Shown piece after piece: positions 1 through 49,200 of a DNA stretch of 64,000 nucleotides; positions within the stretch are counted from its first letter, which is position 1; every line of letters begins with the position of its first letter. Made by a program: the position numbers and the translations under genes. Source of the stretch: Thamnaconus septentrionalis (lineage: Eukaryota; Chordata; Actinopteri; Tetraodontiformes; Monacanthidae). The stretch covers positions 15,139,861 to 15,203,860 of the forward strand of contig CM020501.1 in NCBI GenBank assembly GCA_009823395.1. The letters are read 5' to 3'. Under the pieces are notes generated by a model. The model was not told the DNA's origin and made no database searches. It saw only the letters and a list, made by a program, of their open reading frames with translations.

Positions 1-608
1 ACAACACAAAAAAAGCATGAAACAGAATCTGCCTGTTATTTCACTTACCTCACTGACTGCTCCGTAGTTTTGCTCGTCACACTGAGTAATGAACTCAGAA
101 CCATCTAGTCCTTGTTCCTGGTGCATGCTTGCTGCACTGCGGTTTGTCATCAGTAAGTGCAAACCAGTCCATTCTCAAGCAATCTACACTTCCACATTTT
201 TATCTGCCGTTGGTCGAGAGGGATGGCGCTCGCAGTCTTTGTGAGTGAGAATAATGTTCAGTGGCGATGAGAACGATGCAGGAGATGACTGAGCCCGACA
301 GCCAGAATAAAGAGTTGAACAGCCTCCAACTTTAACAGCTTCTCATAAGCATCACATCTTAATGGCTGCTGATTTGGCTTTACGCATTTTGTGTTGTCGT
401 TTTTTTGGGTTTTTTTTTGGAGGGGTTGGGTTGTTGCAATGATCATAAAGAAAATACACTTATGTGGCATTTATTCGCCGGCCAAAGTGCTTTTTGAGAG
501 CCTCTCCTTGCTCCCCTTCAGCTCACATTATGTTTACGACGCTCACTGTCTTGATAATTCCCGGGTGGCTCGGAGTCACTCACTGCTTGTGCGTTTGCCT
601 ACGTGCAG
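1..608 (+). other. rptor intron, 3' part
   Basis: No coding exon recognised. It ends in the acceptor of the first exon in the window. The T/G-rich stretch around 390-430 is low complexity. Confidence 0.7.
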
Positions 609-37878
<37,270 letters not shown>

Positions 37879-38059
37879 CACACCAGCACCCCCCACGACC
37901 CTCCCACAAGCCCACCCCAACACCCCCATGTGACTTATGGGCCTGACTTTCGAGACCTGGGATGTAAATGAATTTTTTTTGTTGTACATATGCAATTATC
38001 ACCCTGAATGTTCTTGTGGCGGCTGCTGACAAAAACTTATGCTACGAACGGCAACATAT

Positions 38060-38115
<56 letters not shown>

Positions 38116-38890
38116 CTCCTTGTTTAGTCATATTCTTATCATGAAGCTAATGATTGTAGACTTGGCTGTGCTGAGATGTGTGTATATTTAAATAGCGTAC
38201 ATAAGGAAGAATAGAAGTTCTATTTTAACAAAAAGAAGAAGAAGAAGAAGAAGAAATGGTCCGGAACCGTGAACCCCGACCTGTGGGGTTCGCCTGGACG
38301 GACTGTGACATGAGCGAGCCTGTCAGTGGGGGGATTGAAACACTGGTGCTGAATAACTCTTGCTCGCCCCCTGCTGGACCCTCGTGTGTCAATACATGAA
38401 TTGGAATGGCTGCCCCGCAGCCGAAGGACTCTCGGAAAGAAGTCTTTGCTACTTTGCTGCACCGCCGCTGCTGCCAGGCAGGACGTTCACAGCGTTGGTG
38501 CCCAGCAGAGACGCTGGACTGCGTGACTGGTGTCTTCTCGTCCTTGTCGGAAGGATTGCTGCACATCTTCGCCTTGGAATGAAAGGACGCCCCAGCGAGA
38601 CGCCTGCGTCCACACCAGAGCCCCCCCCCACAACCCCCGCACCCCCAGCGTGCCATACGTCACCGTGTCTTCAGCGCAAACCCTCCCTTTTTCCTGCCGG
38701 CTGTGTTTCCTTTTTCTTTTCTTTCTTTTTTTTCAAGCGTACAATCTGTAAATAAAGGGAAATGCCCTCCTGGCCTTCAGGATGAAACACACCCTTTTTA
38801 ACCAGTGAGTGAGGGGTCTCCTCCTGAGTCGACGGAGCCGACGCAGCCTGGAGGGACTGACGCACACAGCAATAAAATAATAATAATGAT
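37879..38890 (+). other. rptor: Putative rptor 3' UTR with candidate poly(A) signals
   Basis: Non-coding sequence after the TAA. AATAAA hexamers lie at 38,751-38,756 and 38,871-38,876, the second followed after about 16 bp by an A-run (38,892-38,910). An (ATT)n microsatellite at about 38,058-38,114 would be in the transcript. The cleavage site is inferred from the hexamers only; signals further downstream cannot be excluded. Confidence 0.55.
38058..38114. repeat. (ATT)n microsatellite in the rptor 3' UTR
   Basis: About 19 uninterrupted ATT units, read directly, about 180 bp after the stop codon. In RNA it would form an AU-rich stretch. Confidence 0.95.
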
Positions 38891-39534
38891 GAAAAAAAAA
38901 AAAAAAAAAAGCTCTCGTGACTCCACCTGTCGTGCTCCTCCCAGACATTTCCCATGGGAAATGGTGCTTTGTTTTGTTTTTGTTTTGTTTTCGGCAGCAC
39001 GGAGTGAGGTGGAGGGAAGCCGCCCTGCAGCACTGCTGGTGTCGCAGTACAGCAACACAATCGCCACAGAGTTCCGCCACTGTTTCTTGGACCTGCAGCG
39101 TCAAGACTGCAGAGTTTTTCCCGCCGTCAAACTCCAGTGACGGGCAGAAGATGGATTGATTGACCTGTTACAGTCTGAGCGCCCTTGCTGAGCCTTCAGC
39201 ACCCCCACAACCCACCCACCACCACCACCACCGCCGCCGTCCCCCACTTTCTTTTACTGAACAACTTCAGCGGCCCCTCAGCCTTGTTCTTCTCTTTGAG
39301 CTCCTCAAGTTGCTTTGAGGGGCAGGTTTGTTTGTTTGATGGATTGTTTTCTTTTCCTCAAGCTTGTCACAACAGCCTTTGACCGCGCACACACACACAC
39401 ACACGCACGCACACAATCCGTTCTAGAAAACTCGAAACTGGGCACCACATCAGATTTTATTGCCAGGTGTGTAAACATACTATGAATTTTATTTTGCTGT
39501 TTTTGTCTTGCACTTGTGAATGAAAGACAAGGCA

Positions 39535-39593
39535 CATATTTATACATATATACATACATACTGTACATGCATACATATATATATATATGTATC

Positions 39594-39671
<78 letters not shown>

Positions 39672-39793
39672 CTATATATAGTATATGTATATATATATAT
39701 ACATATACTATATATATATAGTATATATATATATTTCTTTTCTTTTTTTTTCATTCATATATATATTCATACATATATATGTATCTATTTGTA

Positions 39794-39850
<57 letters not shown>
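39535..39850. repeat. (AT/TATG/TACA) palindromic simple-repeat block
   Basis: Alternating TA with TATG and TACA interruptions. It includes near-perfect palindromes around tatactatatatagtata (about 39,666-39,725) and a terminal (AT)n at about 39,797-39,846. Confidence 0.9.
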
Positions 39851-39853
<3 letters not shown>

Positions 39854-40238
39854 CCTGCCTTCTGCAGGTGTTGGTTTTTAATTTGAAAAGAAGATGAATT
39901 TGCTTTGATGTCTTCTTTGAAGGCAACAGGTGCAGCACCTGTGCTGTCGCACTCTAGACCTTGTGACCACACTCACTGTTTCTGTCTCAGTCACAGTCCT
40001 GGATCTCGCTCAGGTAAATCATGAGCCGCCTCAGTCTGAGCTCCGGACTTAATGTGGTGTCATAGCACAAGTGGGTGGCCTGCATGCGTTTGTGTTGCTG
40101 GTTTTGGATCACACCTCCACTCTTTTCAATGTGGAGGAACTACTGCCGTTTTCATTTATTTTATTTTTTTGTTGCGCATACATGCATCCTCTCTGAGGCT
40201 TCTCTTATGTTGCCTTTTTAAAATCTTTCTTCTATTCT

Positions 40239-40239
<1 letters not shown>

Positions 40240-40321
<82 letters not shown>
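40240..40321. repeat. (TG)n microsatellite, about 41 units
   Basis: Uninterrupted TG dinucleotides, seen directly. Confidence 0.97.
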
Positions 40322-40323
<2 letters not shown>

Positions 40324-41345
40324 TCTCATTTATTCTCCTGCCTTAAAAATGTGAACAGCCTTACTGTGTCACTAACACAGTCATGCTGTGTATGTCAGGG
40401 TGTATTACACTAACTGTGCCACGCCCCCTGCTATGCCGATCCTTCCCATCTCATTTGTCCTGGAACGCTCACACCACCCTGTCTTCGTGTGTCATCCAAG
40501 TCTTTGTTTTTCCCTGATGGATAAACGGGCTGATGGGCTACAGGTCAGCGCACCTTCAAGGCGGATCGTCCTGCAGTTGAGCAGGTGGCGCCACTACACC
40601 AGTCCCCACCTTCACTGTGTTCGCCAGCCCTCAACCCTGCGGCCGAGCAGCCTCAACGATTCCCCCGGAAGATCACGTGTGTCTCCAAAGATTGACTTTG
40701 AGGGGATTTTTTTTCTATCTGCACATCAAGGAAAGGCTTTTAACACGGCAGAAAGAGAGGACGAGTGCAAACAATCAGATTGATCCCTGTGACACCTGAC
40801 TTTGTCGCTGGTCATGGATTTAAAGCGAGGCGTGAAATGGATGAAATAAACCAAATACCGCACCAGTCCGTCTCTCTTTTGTTGCCTTTTCATTTGTCGC
40901 CAATGTGCGTCGGGCGTATTACAGTAAAAGCAGTGTCGTTTTGGAGAAACTGTGGTTAAGACTTGGCAAACTTCTTTTGGAATCAACAAGTTAGATAAAA
41001 CAGGAGCGATTCTAGGAGTGAAACTTCAGGACCCAATGAGCCCCACCAACTACAACAGTCCACTCACCCTTTTTTCTAACAGAAGCAAAAAAAAAAAAAA
41101 AAACAACTGTATATTGTTATCTTATTTTGAATGTGCATTCGGACATCTGTGTGAGAAGAGAACCATATCTAGTGGGGAAGATTGACTAAAAAGAGAGAGG
41201 GAAATATTTTAAAACTTTCTTTGAAGCTTTTCTTAAATTTAAAGTTAGTTAAACAGATAAAGCAAAAAGCAGCATTTTTTTCTTGTTGACTATTCCAGCC
41301 ATCAAAAACTTTTGAGCCACTGTTCTTGAAATTATATTTTAAAGT

Positions 41346-41616
41346 TAAAGTCTCAGTGATTGTCACATCCCGAAGGATGCGAAATTAGTCCTCCGCATTT
41401 GACCCATCATCCCCTGAGGGAGGGCGGTGGGCAGCAGCAGTGCCACGCCCAGGAATCATTGGGTGATCTAGCCCCCAATTCCAACCCCGAATACTGAGTG
41501 CCAAGCAGGGAGGCAATGGGTACCATTTTTACAGTCTTTGGTCTGACTTGGCCAGGGATCAAACCCACAACCTACCAGTCTCAGGGCGGACACTCTACCA
41601 CTAGACCACTGAGCTG
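41346..41616 (-). mobile_element. tRNA-derived SINE
   Basis: Read on the minus strand it begins cagctcagtggtctagtgg with an A-box-like tagtggtagag, followed about 30 bp later by a B-box-like gggtttgatccc, as in Pol III tRNA promoters. It ends gtgacaatcactgagac then tttaac. Length about 270 bp. The head-body-tail layout fits fish tRNA-SINEs; no exact family is named. A (TG)n lies just beyond its 5' end. Confidence 0.85.
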
Positions 41617-41628
41617 GTGTGTGTATAG

Positions 41629-41660
<32 letters not shown>

Positions 41661-42384
41661 CAAACAGAGGTGAATGGGTATTGAGGCAACTTTATCGGTT
41701 AGCACCAGCACCTTTACCCCCTAAATCCTCTCCTGCTGGTTTGGTTTGGTGGCCTGTATGTTGCTATGCTTCTACATATTGCCGGGAGACTCTCACTGAC
41801 TTCCTCTTCTAATATGCAAGAATGTGATTCACTGTAAATACATGTACCAAAAAGAAAAGTACATATTTCTTAAATACTACACTCATTACAATATTTCTAT
41901 TATATGTTTATTGATTGTTATTCTTTATATTATTTCCGTCAATAATGATGCTGTTTCCTCACCTGGTTCTTCCTGCACTCTCACTTCATCTTTCATCCTT
42001 TCGCTTGGCACTGACAATCATACACAAATATATTGTTGTCAACTAATAGGATAGAATAAGTGAAAGTCAGGACTGAAGAATTGGGGTCAGTGTGTCCAAT
42101 AGCTTCACATTTTTAAGAACAAAAGAGCGAGATCATCATCCTCACATCTCATGCCTGGCTTCTATTTAGCCAGTGGAATGTAGTGATACTTGGGGTTTTA
42201 TATTTTGCACAGGCCAAAACCGTTACATAGGAGCTCAAACATGATTATATATTAGGTGGAGTGTTTTACTGGCCTGAATAGTTAAACCACGTTAAGACAC
42301 TTTTTCGTTTCAAATAAAACTGCGATCAAAATAAAGATATTTCTAATGTAAAAACACATTTGCTTAGATTTTAAAGTCCCATAT
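41617..42384. other. Intergenic, no feature recognised
   Basis: A (TG)n at about 41,632-41,659, then AT-rich unique-looking sequence. Confidence 0.6.
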
Positions 42385-42475
42385 GTGGCAAGGCGCAGAG
42401 GGCCCGGGCGGGCTTCGAACCCCAGACTCCCGGGTAATAGCCATGCACGCTTAACCATTCAACCAAGGGGATATC
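42385..42475 (-). repeat. tRNA-like relic (pseudo-tRNA or SINE head)
   Basis: The minus strand reads ttggttgaatggttaagcg ... gggagtctggggttcgaagc, giving A-box-like and B-box-like (GGTTCGAAGCC) elements at roughly tRNA spacing. I could not fold a good T-arm or acceptor stem, so it is not called as a functional tRNA. Confidence 0.45.
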
Positions 42476-44500
42476 CAAGTAGCCAGGGCGCATGATCAAT
42501 TGGAGGCATAGTGACAGGACCGCCACTGTCACACATAGTCACACGTAGCCACACATTTCTAGATATTTTTCTCATTCTTGTCTCCAGTGGAGCAGACAGT
42601 AACATTTTTTTCTATTACCCACAAAAAACTCTGTTTATCTTGAGTAAAGTGTATATTAAGCCCTCTGTTAACAGGCTCCTGCAGAAATTTTGGGTTTTTG
42701 CTTTACACTAAAACGTATGTGTTTTTTTGTTTGAAATACCGCAATAAAACAAACGTTTCAGATGGCAGAACAGACACCAGCCACTTTGAAGCCGTGCCAG
42801 TGCTCACTGTGATATGACAAAATTTCAAAAAAGTTGATCAAAAGTTAAAATAAAACAAAACAAAAAAAACAGATCATTATCAAATGATAAATGTTTCATT
42901 GAAATTGGGTGAGGTGAGCTTTCCAGGATTTAATGGAAAACTTCTCATTTCCCCTCATGGCACACCTTGTATGGGTTGTTGAACATTGCAGCTCAAACAC
43001 TGTGTCGACCACTGCTGTTGTTCCTTTTGCAAGACTAAACCTCTCCTGCCAGATCTCAGACTTGTCTTCACTCAACTCGCTACGTGACAAAAAGCCTCCA
43101 CACCATACAGTCAGAATAAAAACATTATCTACAAATAACATTGTTTGTTGCATTACATATAGAATTGGACCACTGTGGGATTTTTTTTTTCATACATTCA
43201 AGCGCAAATTTGATTTCATTGCAGTGTCTTGAAAAGAGAGTCAGTGTCATGGAGTGAATAAAATCCCAAAGAGTATTTTGAGTGCTTTCTTTGACTTGTC
43301 CATGGTGACGTTTGAGGGGGAGACTTCATTTTACAGTTTTACCAGTAGGGGTCGACATTTTTGGAGAAAGTTTTGGACCAACAAGAGCTATTAGAGTCCC
43401 CTTTTTATAAATAGACGTGATGTTTTCCATATTTATTTTATTTAGAATTATCAAGTGATAACGTTGTTCAGTTTAAATCTGGTTTTTTTGTTTTTTTTTG
43501 GAAATTTGTTTCTTTTAAATTTCATCATCGCGACGTCTATCTGGAGCTTTTAATTTGAAGGCCTTCAGGGGTAAAAAGCCGCCGCCAATTCACGAGCCGT
43601 TTGTTTCCCACGTGTTTCCCTCAGTTAAGCCTGTGTAGCGCTTGGTCGGTATTTCATCTTTCGTGACAACGTATTTCTTGCTGCATTTCGCCTTGTTTGA
43701 TGGGGGTTATCGACTTTGTCCGTCTAAAGGTGAGAGTTTCTACTCTCAAAATATGGTCAGGTGTCGAAGCGGCACTTTAAGACCGATTACGATTAGCAAA
43801 CAATTTGCGTGTCTATCGTGCATCTTAAGTTTTTTGCTCTGGGACTTTTGCTGACAGAAACTGACGAAAGGCTGAACGGTCGCATGTAGCTGGCAAACAA
43901 AACTGTTTACGCTGTGGGTACAAAGCGGTTCACTTCCCAGCGAAGTCAAATACTGGCTCGGCACCCTGACCTCAGACTTGGAGCAGGCCACCGGCGGCTT
44001 TGAACTGAGGAACCGTCAACATCGTCACCAAAACAAACGAACGAATAGAAACGACAAAGGGTAAATTTTAAAAACTGGTGGCATTCATAACTAATTAACA
44101 AATAAATAAACTGTTTGGATTTTAACGTCGAAAGAAAGGTCCTATTTGAAATAATGTATTCATTTGACCAACGTTTTAGCCACCATATTCTGATTTGTTG
44201 ACCACTATATGAGGCTTGATATTAATAATGCTGTATTAGGAGTAGGAGTAGTATTTGTTACTGTTCCAATTGACCCCCTCTGGAAAAATAAAGTTCTGGA
44301 AGTGTTTTCAGTTAAGCAGACAAAACACAAATATGGTCATGTTTATTATTAATGTTGTTGTTGTTGTCCTTAAGATACTGTAGTTGTGTTAAAGTGATGG
44401 AGTAGAAGGACAGAGAATGTTTAAGTTATCTGTGTCTGGGTTTTCTGACAGAAAGGAAATTACACTCGTTTCTCCCTGGGAGCCCGGTCCAAAGCCAAAC
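42476..44500. other. Upstream region of the first trim25-like gene
   Basis: Includes a copy of the dispersed unclassified repeat (about 42,655-42,790). The sequence just before the start codon, ttttctgacag at about 44,440-44,450, could be the acceptor of a non-coding 5' exon. I looked for an interferon response element (GAAANNGAAA) and did not find a clean one. Confidence 0.5.
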
Positions 44501-44533
44501 ATGGAAGCCACTGTTGATAGTCAGCCTCTCTGA
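44501..44533 (+). promoter_or_regulatory. Ten-codon upstream ORF overlapping the trim25-like 1 start (TGATG)
   Basis: The ATG at 44,501 begins the same peptide as the second gene (MEATVDSQ) but, because of a 1-nt difference in the CT run at 44,525-44,530, meets TGA at 44,531-44,533. That stop overlaps the next ATG at 44,533 as TGATG. The main protein can only start at 44,533, 11 residues shorter at the N terminus than its paralogue. Confidence 0.8.
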
Positions 44534-45096
44534 TGAGTCTGGAGGAGGAACTGACGTGCTCCATCTGCCTGAGTCCCTTCAGCTGTCCGGTTACCATCCC
44601 CTGTGGACACAACTTCTGCCAGAGTTGTATCCTGGAGACCTGGGCCGACTCCTACAGCTGCCCCCAGTGTCGCACCGTCTTCCCCAGTAAGCCGGAGCTG
44701 AAGAAGAACACGGTCCTCAGCACTGTGGTGGAGACCTTCAACCAGAGGGCGAGCAGGGCCGAGGTAAAGCTGCAGGTGGCGCAGGGCGAACCCGAAGGGA
44801 AGGACGTCATTCGCTGTGATACGTGCATGCAGACCGAAGCTTCCCGGACCTGCCTCACCTGCATGGCCTCCTTCTGCGAGGAACACCTGCGCCCTCACCG
44901 GGAGAACCCTGTATTCCGCCTCCACCACCTGAGCGAGCCCGTCGGGGACCTGCTGGAGAGGCTCTGCTCAGACCACCACAAGCTGATGGAGTTCTTCTGC
45001 AGCCAACATGGGCGACCGATCTGCAGCCTCTGTCTGCAGCAGGTCCACAAAGGCTGTCCCTTCGTGTCTCCTGAGGAGCAGAGGACCATGAAGGAG
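44533..45096 (+). CDS. trim25: trim25-like 1 exon 1: RING and two B-boxes
   Basis: 188 codons, donor gtgtgt. Nearly identical to exon 1 of the second gene (54,789-55,385). The longest identical-looking blocks cover the RING (44,533-44,738) and the second B-box (about 44,937-45,096); differences cluster at about 44,739-44,800 and 44,907-44,930. Confidence 0.93.
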
Positions 45097-48000
45097 GTGT
45101 GTCTGACAAGTGCAAATAATGTCAGTGTCAATGCTGACTATGATATGACTGTTGATAGCCTTGTATCTTCTTTATTCATACAACAGTGTTCGTTGCTCAA
45201 GAAAAAATGTATGAACTTCTCTAAAGCATTTATCTTTTTCTTTAGTCTGAGCTGAAAGGAAAGTTGTACCTCTTGGACAGGAAGATTGTGAGGAATGAAG
45301 ATGTTCTAGCTGAAATTGTGGAATTGCAAAACAAGCTCAAGGTAGTATTATATAATATACACTCTGATGTTGTTTTTACTAAGATCTTCATTTCATTATC
45401 TGCGTTTCCATCCCAACTAGAATTGCTCAAAACCAAAAAAATCGCAATTTAAAACTTGTAATGGAAACTTCAAAATTTCCAAAAACCTCTCAAATATGGC
45501 TGAAAGGTTTTTACGCTCTCATGCGGTGGTTTTTCAGACGCATGGATATAGAGGTATATCGCAAAAGTGTCATGGAAACACTTTTTTTCACATTTACGTG
45601 TCACCGGACGTGACGTACGAGAGTCACGTGACCAGTTCACTTCAAGTGAAAATGCCGCGTTATGTTTGGACAGCAAACAAAGGCAAACGTAATTCTGGGA
45701 AAATCTCGTCCTGCGAGACTAGATTTTCCCAGAATTACGTCTTATGCGCTTCACACCGTTCAGTGGAAACACCTGCAAATCGCAACTGTACTTTGTCGAA
45801 ATTTTAGAAGTATCAATTTTATTTGCAAAAAACTAATGGAGATGCAGCTAATGTCTGGTTTCTTGCACATGAATCAACGTAGCCTCCTTTAAATGATCGT
45901 CCTTTAGGAATCAGCTCTCGAGAGGAAGAAGGCAGTTTCAGCAGAATACCAGCAAATTCGAGACTTGTTGGCCCGAGAGGAGTGTGATGGTCTGAACGCA
46001 GTGGACCGCGGGCTGGATAGTAGCAATTTCCACCTTAAAGCTCTCATGAAGAAGTTCTCCTGGAACATTAAGAGTATGAGCAAAGCTAAGGAAGATGTCC
46101 GCTGTCTGCTGGCTCAGCCCCAGACGCTGGCCTTTCTACAGGTGTGATGAACATTCCGCCGATGGCAGGAGAAAATCTTTCCTCTTTCAGTGAACCCAAA
46201 ATGTGGCACTTTGCTTCGCCCGTGTTCCCCCTCTCTCTAAGGCTTCAGTCAACCTGCCCACAGAGACGCAGTTTGACCCTTTCGCCCCCCGGATCAACCT
46301 GGACTCCAAGAAGGTGACCGCGACTCAGGACTTTGCTGCTGCGCTGAAGGAGCACCTGACAGAGATGATGAAACAGCCTGTTGAGGAGAGACAACTGAAG
46401 TTTAAACCTTCGGAATATGCTGGTACGTCTCTCACAGTACACGTGACACGTTTGACAGATTCAGGAAACTTGGCATCGGAGTAGTTTTTCCGTCGTGAGC
46501 GAGTGCTTTAAATCAATCTTATGCTGACTTTTTTTTTATTTGACAAGCGAATAAGAGAAAGAAGAAGAGAACCTTTTCTTGTGTACGGCAGATCCTGCTG
46601 GCCACAGTAATTTTCATTGTGGTTCAATTTTTATAAAAGCCCATATTAATAGCCTTTGACACCCTCAATTTACCTAATTTTCTTGATGCCGATAAACTTG
46701 CCTTTTTTTATTTTTACACTCCAGTTTTTTCCATGTACAAAATTTAATTGCATCACAAAATTACACTAAATGATCACAAACCAGCCTTTGTCGGACAGCA
46801 ACTACTGGCAGAGTGACAGTGTGATAAAATTTGCAGTGGGAAATGGAGTTCCTCTCTTCGAAAGCACTGGATTTCACCCAGGTATGTCAGCGTCCAGAAT
46901 AATCCTTAAATAAAATTATATTGCCGATAAGCCGGTTCCAAATAAATGATTAAAAAGTTTTTATTTTATATTTCTTTTCTTTTTATATTACTTTTCCACG
47001 CCTGCCTGATTGAAATGCAGAGCTGCAAAGGACTTCAGGGGATTCAGGTTTTCACTCCAAGTCGGGTCCAAAGAAATATTCTAAAAGTAAGCACATGCTT
47101 TTTCCACATTTAATCGTTCTTATAATGTTTACTTCAACAGTAATTCAAGGATTGGAAAATGACAATGCTCTGACTCCATGCAGGACATTTGAACGCAGCA
47201 TGCGTTTTATGGGCCAGTCCGACAATGCTTTGACAACTTACTCTTTTCATTTGTGATTTTTAAAAATGGCTTGAGCTGTTTAAAACAAAATCAGATCAAA
47301 TTTGCTGCTATGTGCGATGAATACAACAAGCATGAGGTTCATTTTATTTTTCAGAACCACCGAAGGATGATCTCCAGCTGACTAAACGCACCAGGCATAA
47401 AGCCCACTCACTGCACAACTTGTTAGAGTTTGAGGGGAAGGAGAAAGCCACAGACTGCACTCCCACTGCCATGCCCAAAAATAAACCAGGTTGGTACATC
47501 CCATAAACACGCAAATGCACCTCATGCAGCGGTTACATTGACTTCCAAACAGCGTGTCCAATATTTGTAATGAGAGTCCTCAAAATGTCCACAAGAGGTC
47601 TCCCTCGTCTGCAGGAAGTGAACTGCAACTCTTGGAATAATTTGCGCCCACTGTCGTACATCATTGCTTTTTCTTCTTAAAACACCTGTTTGAGAGTTGA
47701 CCCCATTAGTATTTGACACAGTTTCTACCATATTATGCCCTGGTAGTATTTTTTTACTGCTTCAAACAGAATATTAGAGTATAGAAAAAAACAAACATAA
47801 TCACACTATTTCTAATGCGTTAGTCTCCTCTCTTAGCACATTCGGTGTCATGTCTTTTGTTCCATTTGGCATTAATTTCTTTGCCACTTTGATTTGCGTA
47901 AATTCAAAATCAATGGAAACATCCAAACCTCGCAACAAATGTTGCTCTGAACTGGCCCAAAACATCTTTTGTATCCAAGATGTTTTTATGATAATGTCTG

Positions 48001-48886
48001 ATAAAGTGACGGCCATATGATATCTCTATCGTTATAGAAATGCTGGATAATCCCATAGACATAACATGTGCTGTGAGAAGACACGACCTCCTGAAATGTA
48101 AGTACACAAATGCATCATTTTCGGTGTTGGATGCAGAGTTACGGACAAATGTTGGAGAGTAAAATTGGGGGGGAGGTTCAGCATTTGTACATGAACGATG
48201 GATGGTGGTGCGGGCACTTGTGTGCCCTCAGGTGTGTTGGGTTGGGTTTCTCTGCTCCGTGACCAGACAAATCTTTTCTGCAACTGTCTTAGAGTAAATG
48301 TTTTCATTGGAGTTTTTTTCCTTTAGATGGCACCAAACTCACTTTCGATCTAAGGACGGCCCACCAGCGCATCGCAATCAGCGAGGGCTTCACTAAAGCC
48401 ACCGTCGCCAAACAGCACCTGAACTACCCGGACAACCCCAAACGCTTCACCTTCTGCTCCCAGGTGCTCGCCTCCGTGGCATTCTCCAGGGGGCGCCACT
48501 ACTGGGAGGTGCAACTGTACAAAAGCAACTTCATGGCCATCGGCCTGTCTTACCGCAGTCTGGACTGCAAAGGTCCCCTGAGCCGACTGGGGCGCAACGC
48601 TCAGTCCTGGAGCGTGGAGTGGCTCCACGGCCAACTGTCAGCCTGGTATGACAACAGAGAAACACCGCTGGTCAACGCCGACCCAAAGCGTGTGGGCGTG
48701 CTGCTGGATTGTGACGAGGGCACCACTACGTTCTTTAACGTGGCAGACAAAGCGTATCCCTTCCACTCTTTTGTCTTCCCCTCCGGCTGCAGCGGGGTGG
48801 TGTACCCTGCTTTTTGGATTTTCTCCATTGGCTCCTCAATTACTTTCCCCAAGCTGCAGCCAGCACCAGCGGATGCTCTTGCATGA
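44533..48886 (+). CDS. trim25: trim25-like gene 1 (RING-B-box-coiled-coil-PRY-SPRY E3 ligase), 8 exons
   Basis: TRIM25 is an E3 ubiquitin/ISG15 ligase that acts in RIG-I antiviral signalling and binds RNA. Exons: 44533-45096, 45246-45341, 45908-46141, 46242-46422, 47021-47086, 47355-47489, 48038-48097, 48327-48886. They join in frame to 631 residues, close to human TRIM25 (630). RING Cys/His ligands are C9, C12, C24, H26, C29, C32, C43 and C46. B-box 1 starts at IRCDTCMQ and B-box 2 at CSDHHKLMEF. The 96- and 234-bp exons are the usual TRIM coiled-coil exons. PRY-SPRY occupies about 446-631, with RGRHYWEVQ, SWSVEW and GVLLDCDEGTTTFFNV. The start at 44,533 is chosen because the upstream ATG at 44,501 runs into a stop. 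TRIM25 rather than another TRIM is supported by length, the two B-boxes and dgke nearby. Orthology is inferred. Confidence 0.9.
45246..46422 (+). CDS. trim25: trim25-like 1 exons 2-4: coiled coil and linker
   Basis: Exon 2 (45,246-45,341, 96 bp) starts SELKGKLYLLDRKIV; exon 3 (45,908-46,141, 234 bp) starts ESALERKKAVSAEYQQIRDL; exon 4 (46,242-46,422) starts ASVNLPTETQFDPFAPRINL. Heptad-like Leu/Ile spacing with many Lys/Glu fits the antiparallel TRIM coiled coil that dimerises the ligase. All acceptors and donors are GT-AG. Confidence 0.88.
47021..48097 (+). CDS. trim25: trim25-like 1 exons 5-7: linker before PRY-SPRY
   Basis: Three small phase 1-1 exons: 47,021-47,086, 47,355-47,489 and 48,038-48,097. 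They encode a Ser/Lys-rich linker including PPKDDLQLTKRTRHKAHSLH and then EMLDNPIDITCAVRRHDLLK. Human TRIM25 also has a long Lys-rich linker here, involved in RNA binding. Assignment rests on phase and splice consensus; each exon could be alternative because all are symmetrical. Confidence 0.75.
48327..48886 (+). CDS. trim25: trim25-like 1 exon 8: PRY-SPRY domain and stop
   Basis: Acceptor cctttag. About 186 codons: LTFDLRTAHQRIAISEGF (PRY), then GRHYWEVQLYKSNFMAIGLS, SWSVEWLHGQLSAWY, GVLLDCDEGTTTFFNVADKA and YPAFWIFSIGSSITF. The domain is complete, with no stop or frameshift. Confidence 0.93.
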
Positions 48887-49200
48887 CTGAAGTGGCCCAC
48901 TACTCACGAAAATTTGTAGTAGCAGTCCAAAGCAATGACTGCATGACTGAAGCAATCAACTCAAAGATTCTTGAAAGCCAGCCCACTTGAGGTTCACGGT
49001 GTATTCAATAATGTGGTGGGGGATGGGTTCTTTTCTGTACGCTACACTTGGATCTGGATTTCCTGTGGTGCCCAAGAAGTTGACAATGACATAATGTGCA
49101 ATTTGTTGAGTATTTCTTGCTTGGCACAAAAGTTTTCTCCCTGTTGGGCATTTATTTGTGCCACGTGCAGCAAAAATAAAATGAATGTGATGAAAAGTTT
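48887..49200 (+). other. trim25-like 1 3' UTR with poly(A) signal
   Basis: AATAAA at 49,175-49,180, about 290 bp after the stop, preceded by T-rich sequence. Further AATAAA-like motifs occur near 49,457. Confidence 0.6.

Larger units (their letters stand above)
38911..41345. other. Intergenic, simple-repeat-rich
   Basis: Holds a short CA run (39,387-39,412), an AT-rich palindromic block (39,535-39,850) and a long (TG)n (40,240-40,321). No gene recognised; the open frames are low-complexity or short. Confidence 0.7.

Noticed and set aside
43840..44060. Interferon response element upstream of trim25-like 1
   Set aside because: gaaactgacgaaag and gaaacgacaaag have the wrong spacing for GAAANNGAAA.
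44521..44928. Minus-strand frames over both TRIM exon 1 copies (135 and 170 codons)
   Set aside because: Antisense shadows of the conserved RING/B-box exons; they look conserved only because the sense exon is duplicated.
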